A stretch of DNA of 37,351 bases from an uncultured Clostridia bacterium (GTDB taxonomy: Bacteria > Bacillota > Clostridia > TANB77 > CAG-508), in assembly GCA_934129785.1 (NCBI GenBank), contig CAKOWW010000016.1, positions 1 through 37,351 on the forward strand, in the 5' to 3' direction. The notes under the pieces were generated by a model. The model saw only the letters and a program-made list of their open reading frames with translations. It searched no databases and was not told the DNA's origin. This document shows positions 8,238 to 15,834 of the stretch, piece by piece. The position numbers were made by a program, and so were the translations under genes. Each line of letters begins with the position of its first letter. Position 1 is the first letter of the stretch.

Positions 8238-8248
8238 TCTTTTCACCT

Positions 8249-8728
8249 CTATTTTGTTTTTTTATTTAATTCTGTATATATAAAATTTTCAATATATTTT
8301 GAATTTTCTTTATAATTTTTTCTAACTGTTGTTGAACTTATTGGAAATTTTTTTCTTTCTATGTCTACTATTCTATTTTCTATTTTTAAATAATTTGAAA
8401 CTTTTTCTCCATATAGTTCACTACTATAAAAATGTGTCACTGGAATGTTTTTTATCAGTTTTGATAAATATTCCATTTGGATTTTTACACTTTCTTCATC
8501 AAGTCCATATTTTTGAGGACTGTTATATGCATAAATAATATGTACATCTGGATATAATTGTTTTATCCAGTTAGCTCTTTGCTTTATATCAATATCAATG
8601 ATGTTAGTATCATATATTACAACATATACTTCGTCCATTTCTTTTATGGCTGTTTCTATTAATAATTGATGCCCCTTATGTAGTGGTGCAAATTTTCCTA
8701 TTGTGAATCCTATTTTTTTACTATGCAT
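8249..8728 (-). CDS. Nucleotidylyltransferase (NadR/cytidylyltransferase-like)
   Basis: About 159 residues with the nucleotidylyltransferase fold: GKFAPLHKGHQLLI near the N-terminus has the HxGH site, and PISSTTVR near the C-terminus is the ISSTxxR signature. Family members join a nucleotide to a phosphate substrate. This looks closest to the NMN adenylyltransferase domain of NadR without its kinase domain, but the exact substrate cannot be read from sequence. ATG 8728 is preferred (AAAGAG upstream); ATG 8758 has no ribosome site. The stop codon lies 11 bases before the TetR start, so the two are likely co-transcribed. Confidence 0.75.
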   Translation of the reverse strand: MHSKKIGFTIGKFAPLHKGHQLLIETAIKEMDEVYVVIYDTNIIDIDIKQRANWIKQLYPDVHIIYAYNSPQKYGLDEESVKIQMEYLSKLIKNIPVTHFYSSELYGEKVSNYLKIENRIVDIERKKFPISSTTVRKNYKENSKYIENFIYTELNKKTK

Positions 8729-8792
8729 TTTTTCTCTTTTCTGATGGCTGTTGTCCATCTTTTTTTACTTAATAATTTATATGAGTTTTTGT

Positions 8793-8821
8793 TTGACAAA
8801 TATTAAGATTCTGTGTATAAT
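8793..8821 (+). promoter_or_regulatory. Strong promoter of a small RNA
   Basis: TTGACA, exactly 17 bases, TATAAT on the plus strand. No ORF follows. The transcript would start near 8828. Confidence 0.8.
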
Positions 8822-8827
8822 ATAAAT

Positions 8828-8910
8828 ATAGGAAACGGAAACCACAAACGTGGCTTGCCGAGAGATTGAACACATCTAACTCTGCAAAGTTAACAGATGT
8901 GTTTGTTTAT
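8828..8910 (+). ncRNA. Small RNA, candidate antitoxin of a type I system
   Basis: About 80 bases between a consensus promoter and an intrinsic terminator. It contains a CCAC-AAAC-GTGG hairpin at 8841-8852. It ends in the stem AACACATCT (8869-8877) with AGATGTGTT (8895-8903), followed by TGTTTATTTTATT. There is no ribosome site or ORF. It converges on the small hydrophobic ORF at 8912-9016, so the 3' ends overlap, as in TxpA/RatA and BsrG/SR4. It shares AAACCACA with the antisense of the toxin leader, giving possible extra pairing. I do not recognise an RNA family. Confidence 0.5.
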
Positions 8911-8911
8911 T

Positions 8912-9016
8912 TTATTCCTTATTTGTCCACATTATAAATATAACTGTCAATAAGGCTACGTTTATAGTTACAGAAATCATAAATCCTATTATTAGGAATA
9001 ATAAAAAATCTACCAT
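8912..9016 (-). CDS. 34-residue hydrophobic peptide, candidate type I toxin
   Basis: The sequence starts MVDFLLFLIIGFMIS, has a single membrane helix, and ends MWTNKE, with a charged tail. Size and topology match type I toxins and the small holin-like toxins of Firmicutes. GAGGTGG lies 5 bases before the ATG. A TATAAT at 9104-9109 on the minus strand gives a ~85-base leader containing an AGAGTACAACTCT hairpin. A longer frame starting at 9208 crosses this leader and is not supported by a ribosome site. It is too short for homology calls by eye. Confidence 0.5.
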   Translation of the reverse strand: MVDFLLFLIIGFMISVTINVALLTVIFIMWTNKE

Positions 9017-9177
9017 AAACACCACCTCACTTTCCCAGAGTTGTACTCTGTTATGTATGGTGGCAAACCACATCTGCTTATTCTCATTTCCTATGAAAGT
9101 TATATTATAATATTTCTCTAAAAAAAACAAGCGAACATAGTAAAATTTTATAAATATTTTTGATGTATAGAAAACGC

Positions 9178-9228
9178 AATAAAAAAACAAGAAAATATAA
9201 TATTTCAATATTTTCTTGTTTTTTTATT
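9178..9228 (-). terminator. Terminator of the tRNA operon
   Basis: A perfect 21-bp stem (9178-9198 with 9208-9228), rich in A on one side and T on the other, directly after the tRNA-Cys 3' end. Confidence 0.75.
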
Positions 9229-9301
9229 GGAGGCGACACCCGGATTCGAACCGGGGATCAGAGTTTTGCAGACTCGTGCCTTACCACTTGGCTATATCGC
9301 C
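9228..9301 (-). tRNA. tRNA-Cys (GCA)
   Basis: A 74-base cloverleaf with encoded CCA. The acceptor GGCGATA pairs with TGTCGCC. The anticodon GCA is at 9269-9267 in the loop CTGCAAA. The T loop is GGTTCGAATCC. Confidence 0.95.
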
Positions 9302-9308
9302 GAATATA

Positions 9309-9384
9309 TGGAGCGGGAAACGGGGCTCAAACCCGCGACCTCTGCCTTGGCAAGGCAGCGCTCTATCAACTGAGCTATTCCCGC
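9309..9384 (-). tRNA. tRNA-Gly (GCC)
   Basis: A 76-base cloverleaf with encoded CCA. The acceptor GCGGGAA pairs with TTCCCGC. The anticodon GCC is at 9351-9349 in a loop closed by CTGCC/GGCAG. It is 7 bases upstream of tRNA-Cys in the same transcript. Confidence 0.95.
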
Positions 9385-9428
9385 ATGTTTTTGCTTCTTT
9401 AATTAAATTATATGCTTAAGCATTTTAA

Positions 9429-9457
9429 ATAATACCAAAAATACGCTATATTGTCAA
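9429..9457 (-). promoter_or_regulatory. Promoter of the tRNA-Gly/tRNA-Cys operon
   Basis: On the minus strand TTGACA, 17 bases, TATTAT. Confidence 0.8.
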
Positions 9458-9528
9458 GTAGTATTGCTTAATTTTCACAATTTCTACTTTCGTAAGATTT
9501 GCATTTTCTTAATATATAGCGTATTTTT
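9437..9528 (-). terminator. 15-bp inverted repeat after topA, overlapping the tRNA promoter
   Basis: AAAAATACGCTATAT (9437-9451) is the exact complement of 9514-9528, with a 62-base loop. On the topA transcript the second arm ends in ATTTTT, so it may act as terminator. The second arm forms the spacer of the tRNA promoter. Confidence 0.45.
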
Positions 9529-9577
9529 GCTTCGTTCTTTATAATACATTTTTAATTTATTTTTGTTTTTCATCTAG

Positions 9578-11698
9578 CTATTTACTTTTTGAAGTTGTTT
9601 TTTTAGATGTAGTCCTTTTCTTAGCAGTTTTAGTAGTTTTTTTCGCTGATGTTTTTGTTTTTCTAGTTGTTTTTTTCTTTGTTTCTTTTTCTATTTCAGT
9701 TGCCTCTTCTGGATTCCATTTTTCTCCTGGCTTTGGCTTGTTCCAAGAAATGTAATCACATGATTTTGGATTATTTTCGCATATATAGTAATTTCTTCTT
9801 CTTTTTGTTTTTCTTACTTGTACTGTTCCTCCACATTTTGGACATGGGACATCAATTGTTTCTACTATTGGTTTTGCATTTTTACATTCAGGATATCCTG
9901 GGCATGCTAAGAATTTTCCATATCTTCCATATTTGTAAACCATCATTCTTCCACATTTATCACATGGTACATCTGATACTTCTTCTACCAATTCAACATG
10001 TTCTAGTTCTTTTTCTACTTTTTCTAGCTCTTTTTCAAATGGTCCATAAAATTCTCTAATCATTTTTTTCCATTCTTCTTGTCCTTCTGCTATTTCATCA
10101 AATTCATTTTCTATTTTTGCTGTAAATTCTACATTTATTACATCTGTAAAATTTTCTGTAAGTAGTTTATTTACTATCTTTCCTAATTCTGTTGGTATTA
10201 GTTGTTTCTTTTCTTTTTCTATATATCTTCTTTCTAGAATTGTCGTTATTGTTGGAGAATATGTACTTGGTCTTCCTATTCCTTTTTCCTCTAAGGCTTT
10301 TACTAAACTTGCTTCTGTATATCTTGGTGGTGGCTCTGTAAAACTTTGTTTTGGGTTTATTTTTTCTAGTTTTAGTTCCTGATTTTCTTTTAAATCTGGT
10401 AACATTCCTTCTTCTATTTCTTCTTTTTCATCAGTTCCTTCAACATATAGTGTCATAAATCCCTTGAATTTGATGCTTTGTCCATTTGCTTTAAATGTAT
10501 ATCCTTCTGCATCTATTGTTACAGCCATTGTGTTATATACTGCTGCTGTCATTTGACTTGCCATAAATCTATTATAAATTAGTTTATATAGTTTGTATTG
10601 GTCTTTTGTTAATGATTCTTTTATTGAATCTGGTTCTAAGTCTGCATATGTTGGTCTTATACCTTCGTGCGCATCTTGTGAGTCTTTGTTTGTTCTATAA
10701 TATCTGTTTTCATAGTAACTTTCTCCATATGTACTAACAATGTGTTCTTTTGCTGCATGTCTTGCTTCTTCAGATATTCTTGTTGAGTCTGTTCTCATAT
10801 ATGTTATTAAACCAACTGCTCCTCTTCCTGGAATTTTAACTCCTTCATAGAGCCCTTGTGCTACAGACATTGTTTTCTTTAATGTAAATCCTAATTTTCT
10901 TGATGCTTCTTGTTGCATTGTACTTGTTGTAAATGGTGGTGCCGGTGTTCTTTTCTTTTCTCCTTTTTTTACGTTTTGTACAATATATTTTGCTTTTTCT
11001 ATTACTTTTAGTATCTCTTCTACTTCTTCTCCACTATGTATTTCTTGTTTTTTGCCATCTTTGCCATAAAATCTTGCTTCGAATTTTTTCTTTGATTCTT
11101 TTTCTTGTAAGTTTGCATATATGTTCCAGTATTCTTCTGGTATGAATTTTTCTATTTCTTCTTCTCTGTCTACAATTAGTTTTACTGCTACTGATTGTAC
11201 ACGTCCTGCTGATAGCCCTCTTCTTACTTTTTTCCATAGTAATGGACTTATTTTATATCCTACTATTCTATCTAATACACGCCTTGCTTGTTGTGCATCA
11301 ACTAGATTGATGTCAATATCTCTTGGTTCTTTTATTGCTTTTTGTACTGCTCCTTTTGTTATTTCGTTAAATGTAACTCTTGTTATTTTTGGAGTTTCAT
11401 CTTCTAAAATTTTTGCTAGGTGCCATGCTATTGCTTCACCCTCACGATCAGGGTCAGTTGCAAGGTATACTTTTTTTGCTTGCTTTGCATCTTTTTTTAG
11501 GGATTTTATCAAATCTCCTTTTCCTCTTATATTTATATATTGTGGTTCAAAATCATTTTCTATATCTATTCCTAGTTTTGATTTTGGTAAGTCCCTTATA
11601 TGTCCCATTGATGCTACTACTTTTGTACTTCCCCCTAAGAATTTTTTTATCGTATTGGCTTTTGCTGGTGATTCCACTATTATTAATTTATCAGCCAT
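9578..11698 (-). CDS. topA: DNA topoisomerase I
   Basis: A protein of 706 residues, standard for bacterial type IA topoisomerase. It relaxes negative supercoils by single-strand passage. The N-terminal Toprim domain has IVESPAKANTI and ATDPDREGEAIAWHL. The catalytic Tyr is in GLITYMRTDSTR at about residue 300. ARRVLDRIVGYKISPLLWKK and GRPSTYSPTI are typical. Two four-Cys zinc ribbons follow near residues 580-660 (CDKCGRMMVYKYGRYG ... CPGYPEC; CPKCGGTVQVRK ... CENNPKSC). The protein ends in a lysine/threonine-rich tail, probably for DNA binding. GGAGGAG precedes the ATG. Confidence 0.97.
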   Translation of the reverse strand: MADKLIIVESPAKANTIKKFLGGSTKVVASMGHIRDLPKSKLGIDIENDFEPQYINIRGKGDLIKSLKKDAKQAKKVYLATDPDREGEAIAWHLAKILEDETPKITRVTFNEITKGAVQKAIKEPRDIDINLVDAQQARRVLDRIVGYKISPLLWKKVRRGLSAGRVQSVAVKLIVDREEEIEKFIPEEYWNIYANLQEKESKKKFEARFYGKDGKKQEIHSGEEVEEILKVIEKAKYIVQNVKKGEKKRTPAPPFTTSTMQQEASRKLGFTLKKTMSVAQGLYEGVKIPGRGAVGLITYMRTDSTRISEEARHAAKEHIVSTYGESYYENRYYRTNKDSQDAHEGIRPTYADLEPDSIKESLTKDQYKLYKLIYNRFMASQMTAAVYNTMAVTIDAEGYTFKANGQSIKFKGFMTLYVEGTDEKEEIEEGMLPDLKENQELKLEKINPKQSFTEPPPRYTEASLVKALEEKGIGRPSTYSPTITTILERRYIEKEKKQLIPTELGKIVNKLLTENFTDVINVEFTAKIENEFDEIAEGQEEWKKMIREFYGPFEKELEKVEKELEHVELVEEVSDVPCDKCGRMMVYKYGRYGKFLACPGYPECKNAKPIVETIDVPCPKCGGTVQVRKTKRRRNYYICENNPKSCDYISWNKPKPGEKWNPEEATEIEKETKKKTTRKTKTSAKKTTKTAKKRTTSKKTTSKSK

Positions 11699-11889
11699 GT
11701 GCTCCTCCTTTACGCATTTCCCTTTTATTTTGCTATATGTTATTTTAGCTTAATTCATCATATTTTGCAAGCTTTTTTGAGAATTTTTGTTTTCTTGTGT
11801 TACTAGATAATGGTTTTGATAAAATTTTCAAAAGAAATCCTTGATACATAAACTTTGAATGAAATGACGAATGTGTATGGAAAAATTTT

Positions 11890-12213
11890 TTATAATAGAA
11901 ATGCTTTTTTTGAAAAGTCGCAAATTACATCTTGAACACATATAGGTGTTACTTCGTTTTCTTTCAAAACTTCCAATACTTCATTTACTTTTTCTTCGTT
12001 GTTTGACAAATATTTTATTGTTTCATCTTCTGTTTTTATTTTAGTATTTAGGTATTCTGTTTTTATTACTTTTATCCCATATTTAGGTTCTTTACCTTTT
12101 ACTAGCTGGTCTTCATTTATTATTTTGTAGTATTCAAGTTTTATTGGATATATAATTCCAGCTTCTTTTAATGTTTCCTTTTTTATAAATATACTGCCGA
12201 AAAATGTTTGCAT
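11890..12213 (-). CDS. DUF6514-like small protein
   Basis: A protein of 107 residues. The core (YGIKVIKTEYLN ... NNEEKVNEVLEVLKENEVTP ... VQDVICDF) resembles the DUF6514 family of Clostridia, whose function is unknown. No signal peptide or membrane helix. A consensus promoter lies at 12305-12333. The 190 bases between it and topA hold no other gene. Family match is from memory. Confidence 0.6.
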   Translation of the reverse strand: MQTFFGSIFIKKETLKEAGIIYPIKLEYYKIINEDQLVKGKEPKYGIKVIKTEYLNTKIKTEDETIKYLSNNEEKVNEVLEVLKENEVTPICVQDVICDFSKKAFLL

Positions 12214-12304
12214 ATTTTATCTCATCCCCTTTTCAAGGTACAACTATGGTTTAAAAAGTTTTACTTTTTTCCCTTTACCTCTTTCTTATGTATAATATTC
12301 CTCT

Positions 12305-12333
12305 ATAATACTTCTATTTCATAGTGTTTGCAA
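12305..12333 (-). promoter_or_regulatory. Promoter of the DUF6514-like gene
   Basis: On the minus strand TTGCAA, 17 bases, TATTAT, giving a ~90-base leader. Between 12334 and the terminator at 12529 I see only AT-rich sequence with no gene. Confidence 0.65.
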
Positions 12334-12528
12334 GCTTTTTTCATCGCAGTTTTTTTGCTTTTTATGTTATTTTCTACATTTTTCGACTTTGTTCTAAGTT
12401 AAAATTCTAAAATCTCTTAATTATTTAATTTTTATCTACAAAATTCGATGTTTTTTTCATTTGATTTTTGATATAATTATTTTATGATTATAAATTGAAT
12501 TTAATTTAGTTCCCCATTTTAAAATTAA

Positions 12529-12561
12529 AAATAGTAGCAATTTTTTATATTACTACTATTT
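12529..12561 (-). terminator. Terminator of the DUF975-family gene
   Basis: On the minus strand AAATAGTAG/CTACTATTT with a 15-base loop, then TTAATTTT. Confidence 0.7.
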
Positions 12562-12565
12562 CTTT

Positions 12566-13513
12566 TTATTTTATTGTTTCATCATTTAAATTTTGGATAT
12601 ATTCATATTTTTCTTTTTTGGCTATATTTCGTAATTCTACATATAGTTCTGCATTTGTTGTAGCTTTATATGGATTAACATACAAAATATTTAGAAGTCC
12701 TAATGTGATCATTGATAATATGTTCCAGCCAAAAAAAGATACATCTAATAGAAATGTTTTCCATTTATTTCCTTTCATCATTTTTTTTGAAAGTTTAAAT
12801 ACTTCTTTTCTATTGGCTTTAGGATTTTCTGCTAATATATATGGAATCATTCTATATTCATACATTTTTATTATTCCACCTATTATTGTAAAGTACCATA
12901 AAAAGTTATATATGTTTCTTAATAACATTGTTATTGCAACATTTATCCAGCTTCCTTTTCTAAATATTTCTTTCATTTCACCTATTTTTGCAGTTTTTTC
13001 ATTTCTCGCTTTTAAGAAATATCTTCTTCCAGATACAATTAATGGGTCTGCTATTATTACTGTAAATGCAAATGCTATTATTGCAGTTATTACTACTCCT
13101 GTTGCTATTCCAGGCTGTTCGAAATTGAATAATTCTATTGCGTCCCAAATTTTGAACATATATCTTTGGGTTTTAGTTGCACTATTTAAATTTACTCTTA
13201 TCATTTCAACAATTTTTTGTTGATTTTCTGTTAATACTTGCATTTCTTCATCTATTTTTTCTGAATAGTCCATTAAACTGTTTGTATTACTACTTATTAT
13301 ATTTTGTTTGTTTAGCTTACTTCTTTCTCTCACTTGTCCATTTCGCATTACATATGTTGGGTCTACAGAATCTTCTGATTGCCACAATCCCACTATTGAT
13401 GTTCCAAATTCTCCTGTTAATAATGCTATTATAAAGCACACTGCTAGTGCTGTCCAATAGTTTTTCTTTAGAACTTTTCTAGCTTTTCTTTTTAGTTCTT
13501 TTATTTTCCACAT
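12566..13513 (-). CDS. DUF975-family integral membrane protein
   Basis: A protein of 315 residues. It begins MWKIKELKRKARKVLKKNYW, the standard DUF975 start, followed by a membrane helix (TALAVCFIIALLTG). A ~90-residue hydrophilic region holds charged helices. Further membrane segments lie near residues 140-165, 200-220 and 265-285. The conserved DUF975 core (SGRRYFLKARN, YEYRMIPYILAENP, KKMMKGNKW, LNILYVNPY) is clear. Function is unknown. It has its own promoter and terminator and stands alone. Confidence 0.8.
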   Translation of the reverse strand: MWKIKELKRKARKVLKKNYWTALAVCFIIALLTGEFGTSIVGLWQSEDSVDPTYVMRNGQVRERSKLNKQNIISSNTNSLMDYSEKIDEEMQVLTENQQKIVEMIRVNLNSATKTQRYMFKIWDAIELFNFEQPGIATGVVITAIIAFAFTVIIADPLIVSGRRYFLKARNEKTAKIGEMKEIFRKGSWINVAITMLLRNIYNFLWYFTIIGGIIKMYEYRMIPYILAENPKANRKEVFKLSKKMMKGNKWKTFLLDVSFFGWNILSMITLGLLNILYVNPYKATTNAELYVELRNIAKKEKYEYIQNLNDETIK

Positions 13514-13548
13514 TATTTGTTTTTTCTCCCATTTTTAAATTTATTCTA

Positions 13549-13577
13549 ATTATAAAACAAATATATGTTATGTGCAA
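13549..13577 (-). promoter_or_regulatory. Promoter of the DUF975-family gene
   Basis: On the minus strand TTGCAC, 17 bases, TATAAT. Confidence 0.75.
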
Positions 13578-13610
13578 GTGGTTTTTTAGGTTTTAAGATA
13601 TTTGTCTAAA

Positions 13611-13640
13611 AAGGATAGTAACCTTTTCGTTACTACCCTT
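13611..13640 (-). terminator. Terminator of the SDR gene
   Basis: On the minus strand AAGGGTAGTAAC with GTTACTATCCTT (one mismatch or wobble) and a 6-base loop, then TTTAGA. It overlaps the SDR stop codon. Confidence 0.75.
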
Positions 13641-14397
13641 ATCTTTCTAATTTTCTTTTTTGTATTTTATAGGTTATTTTACTTACAAATGATGCCGGCA
13701 CGAGCTTTGCACCCAGTTTTGCTAGTTTAACATCAATTCCTGGTACAATATAAAATTTGCCTCTTTCCAATTTCTTTATTGCATATTTTGCAACATCTTG
13801 GCTGTTTGCTTCTCTCATATGAAATTTTACATTTGCTACATTATTGAAATTTGTTGAAACAGGTCCTGGACATAAGATACTTATTTGTACATTTGATTTT
13901 TCTTTTTTTAATTCTTCTCTTATGCTTTCTGACAATCTTACTATATAAGCTTTTGTAGCATAATATGTTGCCATTAATGGTCCTGGCATAAAACCAGCTA
14001 TTGATGCAACATTCAGAATTTTTCCCATACCTTTTTTCTTCATATCTATTAAATATAATTTTGTTAAAATGTGGTATGCTGTTATGTTTGTCTTTATCAT
14101 ATTTAATTCTTTTTCTAAACTTGTTTTTGTAAAATTTCCACAATCTCCAAATCCTGCATTATTAACTAAGATATCCACATTTTTTACATTTTTGTGGATT
14201 TCTTTGCAGTTTTCTTCTATGGATAAGTCTGTACTTATTGTTTCTATTTTTACATTTGCTTTTTCTAGTTCTTCTTTTACCTTATTTAACTTGTTTTCAT
14301 CTCTTGAAACAAGAACTAAATCATATCCTTTTTGGCTTAATTCTCTTGCTATATCTCTTCCTATTCCAGATGATGCACCTGTTATTAATGCTTTCAT
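13639..14397 (-). CDS. Short-chain dehydrogenase/reductase
   Basis: A protein of 252 residues, the classical SDR length. The NAD(P) motif ITGASSGIG is at 5-13, NNAG at about 79-82, the catalytic Ser in NVASIAG, and the YxxxK pair in YYATKAY at about 146-152. CPGPVSTNF follows. The pattern resembles the DltE/YqjQ group. The substrate is not known. TAGGAG is 6 bases before the ATG. It starts 10 bases after the oapA-like frame, so both are probably transcribed together behind the OLE RNA. Confidence 0.85.
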   Translation of the reverse strand: MKALITGASSGIGRDIARELSQKGYDLVLVSRDENKLNKVKEELEKANVKIETISTDLSIEENCKEIHKNVKNVDILVNNAGFGDCGNFTKTSLEKELNMIKTNITAYHILTKLYLIDMKKKGMGKILNVASIAGFMPGPLMATYYATKAYIVRLSESIREELKKEKSNVQISILCPGPVSTNFNNVANVKFHMREANSQDVAKYAIKKLERGKFYIVPGIDVKLAKLGAKLVPASFVSKITYKIQKRKLER

Positions 14398-14407
14398 TTC
14401 ATCACTC

Positions 14408-14951
14408 CTAAGATTTTCTACTAAATTTGTTTAGTATTATTCCTACTGTATGTACAATCTCTGTTGACTTGCTATTTGCAATATTTTTTCCTATTGCTTT
14501 TCCTCCAACTGTTAATGCTGCTACTGTTGCACTTAGTATAAATTGTATTGGAAAATTTATACTAAATTGTTGTGTTATTTTCATGGAAATTAATGCACTT
14601 ATTGCTCCACTAAGTACTCCGGCAAATATCTCCTATAACATCTGCACATATATTTGCAACTCTTGGCGCATTTTTTATTAGCTTTATTGAATCTTTTGAT
14701 CCTTTTACTTTTTTTGTTGCTTTTGCATGAAATTCGTGTTCATTTGCTACTGTTACTGCAACTCCTATTATATCAAATATTATTCCCATTGCTATAACTA
14801 AAATTAATATTAATATTGCTGAAAATAGGCTTAAATTTGATACCCCATTTTCTGATATGTAGGAAAATAGCATTGATAATATAAAAGTCATTATAAATAC
14901 TTCTATAAACCATTTTAATTCCGAGTGTTCTTTTGTTTCTTTATTTTTCAT
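14408..14951 (-). pseudogene. oapA: OLE-associated protein A (OapA), frameshifted
   Basis: Two frames together give ~182 residues (~21 kDa). Membrane segments lie at IEVFIMTFILSMLFSYI, LFSAILILILVIAMGIIFDII and, in the second frame, GAISALISM and QFILSATVAAL. The core FDIIGVAVTVANEHEFHAKA, then NAPRVANICADVIGDI, fits OapA, the RNA-binding membrane partner of OLE RNA. DVIGD is its DxxxD motif. The frame breaks just after this motif at 14623-14630: two added bases (AT) would restore FAGVLSGAISAL. The first frame stops in ICRST. At the start, a well-placed ATG at 14967 behind GGAAGGGAG is out of frame unless one base is removed from the seven-A run (14957-14963). So there are two indels, or assembly error. 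The family resembles CorB/CNNM-type (DUF21) proteins. Confidence 0.7.
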
Positions 14952-15040
14952 TTTTGTTTTTTTGCATAAATATGCAATTTCTCCCTTCCTTTTTTTTATA
15001 TTTTTTATTGATTCGAAAATTTTTTCTGTTTTATACTCAT

Positions 15041-15073
15041 AAAGGAAATATCTTTTCACCAGATATTTCCTTT
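15041..15073 (-). terminator. Hairpin at the 3' end of the OLE RNA
   Basis: A perfect 13-bp stem (AAAGGAAATATCT and complement) with a 7-base loop. No clear T-run follows on the minus strand, so read-through into oapA is likely. On the plus strand it is followed by TTATTCTTTATT. Confidence 0.5.
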
Positions 15074-15659
15074 TATTCTTTATTATTTAGATGGTCAAAA
15101 TCTAAGTAAATTTTACAGTTTAGGTCTGGTTGAATTTCTCTTTTCTCCGCTTAACATTACTGTTGTAGCTGTTTCCATTTAAGGAGAAAATCTATCAGAT
15201 AAAAATAGACACCAGATCGCCACTTAAATCTGTACCTTAATCCCTAGATTCCTATGCTTTTGATTTAAGCAAACATTCTAGAAGTTTTCCTTAACACACA
15301 TGCTATTCTTTTGCTAGTCTCTTTTGCAATTGCAATTTCATAATTCAGAAGCAAAATTAATTTGGCCAATTTTATTTCTACTTTAACAAATTAATTCCAA
15401 TACATTCACTCAAGACAGGCTACTCTATGTATTTTGTGTCTTGGCACTCAACATAGGTTTTACTTAAAAAATCTATTAAGCCTCCACGAGACTAGGGATC
15501 ATATGTATGCCATTACATAATACCCTAACCCCTTTACTCCCTGGTTACACGCAAAACTGGCATTTCACGCACAAACAAGAAACTTCAACGATGTGCCCTT
15601 TAGTGGATTTTTAGCCCCACCCTCACAAAAGTTTGTATGACTAGAATAATGCACCATCG
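15041..15659 (-). ncRNA. OLE RNA (ornate, large, extremophilic RNA)
   Basis: About 620 bases without an ORF, less AT-rich than the flanks, between a promoter at 15666-15694 and a 13-bp hairpin at 15041-15073, directly upstream of oapA on the same strand. That is the usual OLE arrangement, and the length fits. Structure is visible. A 5' stem pairs 15651-15659 with 15589-15596. GTGG/CCAC lies within it. A hairpin spans 15493-15527 (TAGGG...CCCTA). A 12-bp stem pairs 15141-15154 with 15179-15190. There is a pseudoknot: 15411-15417 pairs with 15437-15443, while 15425-15430 pairs with 15451-15456. OLE RNA binds OapA at the membrane and is linked to alcohol, cold and magnesium stress. I identify it mainly by partner gene, size and position. 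Confidence 0.7.
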
Positions 15660-15665
15660 ATATAT

Positions 15666-15694
15666 AGTATAACATTTTTTCAAAATTATTCCAA
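15666..15694 (-). promoter_or_regulatory. Promoter of the OLE RNA
   Basis: On the minus strand TTGGAA, 17 bases, TATACT. Transcription would start near 15659, at the base of the first RNA stem. Confidence 0.7.
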
Positions 15695-15834
15695 ATTCTC
15701 TTTGGTTACTTTTTTGTTTATTTTTAGTTTTAGTTTGTTTTCGATTAGGTCGTTATATCGTGTTTTCTCTGTTTTTCTCGTTTATACTCGTTTTTTCTAT
15801 TCTTTTCTATTCTTGCCTTTTTTTCTGTTTTTTG

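Noticed and set aside
8912..9208. 98-codon protein starting at 9208
   Set aside because: The start falls in the tRNA terminator; the promoter at 9104-9109 and ribosome site support only the 34-codon frame.
9160..9419. Plus-strand frames of 80 and 67 codons (MYRKRNKKTRKY... and MFFYWRRHPDSNRG...)
   Set aside because: They are antisense to the two tRNA genes, a common source of false genes.
14427..14681. 84-codon plus-strand frame
   Set aside because: Antisense to the second half of the frameshifted oapA; no ribosome site.
15041..15659. M-box magnesium riboswitch, tmRNA, RNase P RNA or ROOL RNA
   Set aside because: Too long for an M-box, no tmRNA or RNase P signature sequences, and the downstream OapA-like gene favours OLE over ROOL. 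ROOL was not excluded by computation.
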